Shown piece after piece: positions 60,512 to 64,000 of a stretch of DNA of 64,000 nucleotides. The stretch spans positions 124,001-188,000 of the forward strand of contig JBMNRU010000002.1 in assembly GCA_050944855.1 (NCBI GenBank). Reading direction: 5' to 3'. Under the pieces are notes generated by a model. It was given only the letters and a program-made list of their open reading frames with translations. It was not told the origin of the DNA and did no database searches. A program made the position numbers and the translations under genes. The stretch's first letter is position 1; each line of letters starts with the position of its first letter. This DNA is from Lactonifactor sp050944855 (GTDB lineage Bacteria; Bacillota; Clostridia; Lachnospirales; Lachnospiraceae).

Positions 60512-61217
60512 CTCGTCGTCTTCTTCCTCCAGCAAGAGCCAGCAATCGAACCAGCTGTAAAATTGACTGTGCCAGTGCAGCCAGGTACGTCAATGCGGCC
60601 GCCTTTAATACTTTTCTTCCGCCCCGCAGCTCTGTTTCGTCCAAAACCCTGGTTTCCCGCAAAACAGCAAGGGCACGTCTGGAAGCATTGGTTTCCACCG
60701 GCAGGGTAACAAGCTGCAGCAGCACCGCTGCAGAAAATAGCAAAATTCCCAGTTGGATCAACGGCTCCATGGACATAATAAGCCCGATAAAAAATAAGGG
60801 CCAGGATAATTGCGATCCAAAGGATGCGATAGGATGCAATATATGACGAATACGCAGCGGCACATAATTTCTGTTATCCTGAATGGCATGACCGCACTCG
60901 TGCGCAGCCACGCACACAGCTGCAAGAGAGGTACTGCCATACACTGTATCCGACAGATTCAGCATCTTCGTCCCGGAATTATAATGGTCACTCCAGCTTC
61001 CCCGAACCCGTCCTATCTGTACATCGTAGATCCCGGCATGGGAAAGAATTTTCTGTGCGACCTGCGCTCCCGTCATTCCACAATAAGGATATACAGCAGA
61101 ATACCGCCTTACGGTACTGTGAAACCGCGCAGACGCACCGGAACAAATAAGAAATCCGATAATGATCAGAATATAGGTCTGATCCCACCAATAGTAGCCT
61201 CTATACATGGCCTTCAC
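60504..61217 (-). CDS. YugP-like membrane zinc metallopeptidase
   Basis: This 237-aa protein has an N-terminal membrane segment, a zinc-binding HECGHAIQ motif (HExxH) near residue 108 and two further hydrophobic segments at ~130-180 and 200-225. This matches the neutral zinc metallopeptidase family of Bacillus YugP. The substrate is unknown; some relatives are linked to membrane-protein quality control. Context between fmt and rsmB is common in Clostridia and suggests only co-expression. The C-terminus ends in a basic and acidic RRRRDD string. Confidence 0.85.
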   Translation of the reverse strand: MKAMYRGYYWWDQTYILIIIGFLICSGASARFHSTVRRYSAVYPYCGMTGAQVAQKILSHAGIYDVQIGRVRGSWSDHYNSGTKMLNLSDTVYGSTSLAAVCVAAHECGHAIQDNRNYVPLRIRHILHPIASFGSQLSWPLFFIGLIMSMEPLIQLGILLFSAAVLLQLVTLPVETNASRRALAVLRETRVLDETELRGGRKVLKAAALTYLAALAQSILQLVRLLALAGGRRRRDD

Positions 61218-61223
61218 TCCTTT

Positions 61224-62159
61224 TTATCTGCCAAGCCTGGTATTGACTTCCACGGTATGTCCCCGCAAAAAAGCACCGGTTTCCATCCGTTTTTTGCCTT
61301 CCAGCTGCAGTTCCTGTATTTTCAGGATTCCCTTTCCGGTCTGAATATATAACTGATCCTTTTCTGCTTTCACCACCTGACCCGGCTGCTGCTGTGAAGT
61401 CTCCTGCAGTACCTGGGCCTTCCAGATTTTCAGAATTTTTCCGTTCATATACGTATAGGCACTCGGCCATGGATTCAGGCCTCTGACCAGCTGCTCAATC
61501 TTTTGCGCATCCTGATCCCAGTCAATTTCGCCCATCTTTTTATCAATCATTCTGGCATAATCCGTGGTACTCTCCTTGGGCTGCTTTTCATATACGGCGC
61601 ACCCCGCTTCGATTTCTTCCAGAGTTTTTACACACAGACTGGCACCTTCCCGGCTCAGCTTATCAAAAAGACTTCCGCCCGTTTCATCCGGCTCCAGCGT
61701 CACCACTGTCTTTGCTATCATATCGCCGGTATCCAGGCCTTCATCCATGCGCATAATGGTAACACCGGTTTCTTTTTCTCCATCGATCACTGCCCACTGG
61801 ATCGGAGCAGCCCCGCGATATTTCGGCAGCAGAGATGCGTGTACATTGATACATCCGTATGGGGGCATATCTAAAATAGCCTTGGGCAGCAGCTGTCCGA
61901 AAGCCACAACGATGATCGCTTCCGGCTTCAGAGACCGCAGCTGTTCTATAAACTGAGGATCTCTTGCTTTCTGAGGCTGATATACCGGCAGTGCATGCTC
62001 CAGCGCCACCTCCTTCACCGGAGTGGGAAGCAGTGTCTTTCCTCTTCCCTTCGGCTTATCCGGCTGTGTCACGACACCCACAATTTCATGACCGGCCGCA
62101 AGCAGTGCCTCTAATGTTCCCACAGAAAAATCCGGAGTTCCCATAAATACAAGTCTCAT
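61224..62159 (-). CDS. fmt: Methionyl-tRNA formyltransferase
   Basis: This 311-aa enzyme formylates initiator Met-tRNA with 10-formyl-THF. N-terminal domain: VFMGTPDFSVGTLEALL, AFGQLLPKAIL, and the catalytic stretch INVHASLLPKYRGAAPIQWAV in pieces near residues 105-125, including Asn, His and the following Asp in DTGDM near 147. A C-terminal OB-like tRNA-binding domain begins near 208 (NPWPSAYTYM). It follows def by 4 bp, the usual pairing. Confidence 0.95.
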   Translation of the reverse strand: MRLVFMGTPDFSVGTLEALLAAGHEIVGVVTQPDKPKGRGKTLLPTPVKEVALEHALPVYQPQKARDPQFIEQLRSLKPEAIIVVAFGQLLPKAILDMPPYGCINVHASLLPKYRGAAPIQWAVIDGEKETGVTIMRMDEGLDTGDMIAKTVVTLEPDETGGSLFDKLSREGASLCVKTLEEIEAGCAVYEKQPKESTTDYARMIDKKMGEIDWDQDAQKIEQLVRGLNPWPSAYTYMNGKILKIWKAQVLQETSQQQPGQVVKAEKDQLYIQTGKGILKIQELQLEGKKRMETGAFLRGHTVEVNTRLGR

Positions 62160-62163
62160 TTTA

Positions 62164-62652
62164 TCACTCCTCTACGTATTCTTCTTCCTCGTCGTAAACG
62201 GTGCTGTGCAGCTCACCTTCTACCAGATCTACATATAATTTTCCATCCAGATGATCGATTTCATGACACATGGCACGTGCCAGAAGCTCTGTACCTTCTA
62301 TCTCAAATGTTTCCAGGTCTTCATTCTGTGCACGAACCTTCACATAATTGGGTCTGGTAACCTGGCCTGCCATGCCCGGTACACTCAGACAGCCTTCATC
62401 CCCTGTCTGGGAACCGGATGTCTCTATAATTTCCGGATTGATCAAAAGAATCGGATCATCTCCCACATCAATTACCACAATCCGCTTCAGGATACCTACC
62501 TGCGGTGCTGCAAGCCCCACACCAAAGCTGTCATACATTGTTTCGAACATATCATCAATCAGCTGAAGGGTTCTTTCATTCATTTTTTCTACTTTTTTAC
62601 ATGATTTTGTCAGGATTTCGTCTCCCTGTATTCTAATATTACGAATTGCCAT
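62164..62652 (-). CDS. def: Peptide deformylase
   Basis: This 162-aa Fe2+/Zn2+ enzyme removes the formyl group from nascent proteins. All three motifs are intact: GVGLAAPQVG near residues 44-53, EGCLSVPG near 88-95 (metal Cys) and HEIDHLDG near 130-137 (metal His pair and catalytic Glu). It is followed by an acidic tail (DEEEEYVEE). It lies 13 bp after priA in a priA-def-fmt operon. Confidence 0.96.
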   Translation of the reverse strand: MAIRNIRIQGDEILTKSCKKVEKMNERTLQLIDDMFETMYDSFGVGLAAPQVGILKRIVVIDVGDDPILLINPEIIETSGSQTGDEGCLSVPGMAGQVTRPNYVKVRAQNEDLETFEIEGTELLARAMCHEIDHLDGKLYVDLVEGELHSTVYDEEEEYVEE

Positions 62653-62665
62653 ATTTTTTCTCTCC

Positions 62666-64000
62666 TTATCCTTCTATATCAAATTGTATTCCTATTTTTT
62701 TAAATCCTGCATTAATCTCTATGTACCGCTCCACCGCATCCTTGATCCGGATCAAAACCTGCTTCTGTCCGTGACGCAGATACAGCACTCGCCTATACTG
62801 ATCGTTCACTTTCGCCACCGCTTCCGGTGCCGGACCGATCACAAACAGATCCTTATGAGGATATATTTTCTGAACAAACTCTTTCATATAGCCCATAGCC
62901 ATATCCAGCAGCCCCTCATCTTCACAGCTTCCATAAATTGCTTCCATACAGGAAACAGGCGGATATCCCATCAACATACGATATGTGATCTCCTGCTGAT
63001 AAAAAGCTTCATAATCCTGTCCGACTGCCGCCTCTATGCTGTAATGCTCGGGATGATAGGTCTGTATCACCGCCTCACCCGGAAGCGTTCCCCGGCCTGC
63101 CCGTCCGGCTGCCTGACACAGGATCTGAAAGGTTTTTTCTGATGCACGGAAATCTCCCGCATGCAGAGACAGATCTGCTGCCAGAACCCCTACCAGCGTG
63201 ACTCTGGGAAAATCATGCCCCTTGATGATCATCTGTGTTCCAATGAGAATATCTGCTTCTCCCCGGGCAAACGCTCCCAGAATATCTGCATGCGCGTTTT
63301 TATTTCGGGTCGTATCCAGATCCATCCGCAAAATTCTCGCCGTCGGAAACTTTTTCTTCATCAGTGTTTCTATCTGCTGGGTTCCGGCTTTAAAGCCTCC
63401 AATAAAGGAAGAACCGCACTGAGGACACCGTTTCACCTGCACTGTCTCGTAACCGCAGTAATGACAGACAAGACGGCCCCCCTGATGCTCCACCATAGAC
63501 ACATCACAATGGGGGCATTTTACGACATATCCGCAAGCGCGGCAGGATACAAATCCTGCATATCCCCTCCTGTTTAGAAACAGCATTACCTGTTCTTTTT
63601 TCTTGAGTCTGTCCTGTATCTTTTCTTCCAGAAGTCCGCTCAAGATAGAACGGTTCCCTGCTTTTAATTCTTCCCGCAGGTCTGCAATATATACCTGGGG
63701 CAGCTTCTGCTTTCTATACCGTTTTTTTAATGTCACAATCTGATAGTCGCCGGCAGCTGCCCGATAATACGCCTCCACCGAAGGGGTGGCAGATCCCATC
63801 ACCACATGAGCACCCTCCATCTGCGCCCGCTTAATTGCAGTCTCTCTGGCATGGTACCTGGGAACATTTTCACTTTTATAAGAATTTTCCTGTTCTTCAT
63901 CTATAATAATCAGTCCCAGATCAGAAAACGGTGTAAACAATGCAGAACGGGGACCGATCATAATCTTTATTTTTCCTGTTTTAGCCTGTTCAAACTGGTC
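62666..64000 (-). CDS. priA: Primosomal protein N' (PriA helicase), C-terminal part
   Basis: The visible ~444 residues begin inside the helicase core; the N-terminus lies beyond base 64000. The Walker B region reads LGLIIIDEEQENSYKSE with the DEEQ variant of DEAH, typical of PriA. A zinc-binding domain with Cys pairs follows (CRACGYVVKCPHC; CHYCGYETVQVKRCPQCG), then helicase motif V/VI (GTQMIIKGHDFPRVTLVGVLAADLSL in pieces; CQAAGRAGRG). It restarts stalled replication forks by loading the replicative helicase. Confidence 0.94.
   Translation of the reverse strand, partial: DQFEQAKTGKIKIMIGPRSALFTPFSDLGLIIIDEEQENSYKSENVPRYHARETAIKRAQMEGAHVVMGSATPSVEAYYRAAAGDYQIVTLKKRYRKQKLPQVYIADLREELKAGNRSILSGLLEEKIQDRLKKKEQVMLFLNRRGYAGFVSCRACGYVVKCPHCDVSMVEHQGGRLVCHYCGYETVQVKRCPQCGSSFIGGFKAGTQQIETLMKKKFPTARILRMDLDTTRNKNAHADILGAFARGEADILIGTQMIIKGHDFPRVTLVGVLAADLSLHAGDFRASEKTFQILCQAAGRAGRGTLPGEAVIQTYHPEHYSIEAAVGQDYEAFYQQEITYRMLMGYPPVSCMEAIYGSCEDEGLLDMAMGYMKEFVQKIYPHKDLFVIGPAPEAVAKVNDQYRRVLYLRHGQKQVLIRIKDAVERYIEINAGFKKIGIQFDIEG

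Overview
This window looks like a chromosomal segment of an anaerobic, spore-forming, low-to-moderate GC Firmicute, most likely a Lachnospiraceae-type Clostridium. The evidence is the Gram-positive dcw cell-division cluster (mraZ to ftsZ), sporulation genes (spoIIGA, sigE, sigG, a spoVD-like PBP), the rlmN-stp-prkC-rsgA-rpe-thiN operon typical of Firmicutes, and strong Shine-Dalgarno sites with several TTG or GTG starts. The family is inferred from gene content and protein style, not from a database search.

Region 1 (1-17650) is a catabolic island. A run of same-strand genes (hutU, hutI, ftcD, fchA, citD, citE, citF, glmS, glmL, glmE, mal) encodes almost every step from urocanate (histidine) to glutamate, then by the methylaspartate route to pyruvate and acetate. 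Gene order broadly follows the pathway. Divergent from it are a 998-aa SARP/AfsR-like ATPase regulator, citC and a citX-citG fusion, which would load and acetylate the citramalate lyase acyl carrier protein. A HutD-family gene closes the island. HutH and the mesaconate hydratase are not in view. The divergent promoter region carries four TAGRY direct repeats at 11-12 bp spacing, the geometry of SARP operators, so the regulator probably switches the whole island.

Region 2 (17745-32028) mixes sporulation and accessory genes: sigG; a YczE-like membrane protein; a VanZ-DD-carboxypeptidase fusion; an AgrC-like kinase with a LytTR regulator; an EamA transporter; a MarR regulator with an AsrC-like siroheme protein; sigE and spoIIGA; aroD and aroE (divergent); and a MATE pump with a BmrR-like MerR regulator. 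Several promoters here have recognisable architecture. spoIIG has a 22-bp spacer with three Spo0A boxes, and the MATE promoter has a 19-bp MerR-type spacer.

Region 3 (32089-32830) is a non-coding array of about fourteen 53-bp tandem repeats, each containing an imperfect inverted repeat, between ftsZ and the merR gene.

Region 4 (33010-46230) is the dcw cluster, transcribed leftward: mraZ, rsmH, ftsL, division PBP, SpoVD-like PBP, mraY, murD, ftsW, murA, divIB, ftsZ. The junction between the two PBP genes is unusual: a strong hairpin with a U-tract covers the ribosome-binding site of the second PBP and has a sigma-E-like promoter in its loop.

Region 5 (46391-64000) is housekeeping: lgt, ychF, a 1436-aa surface protein, thiN, rpe, rsgA, prkC, stp, rlmN, rsmB, a YugP-like zinc protease, fmt, def and the 3' part of priA. 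No tRNA, rRNA, CRISPR array, insertion sequence or prophage was seen.
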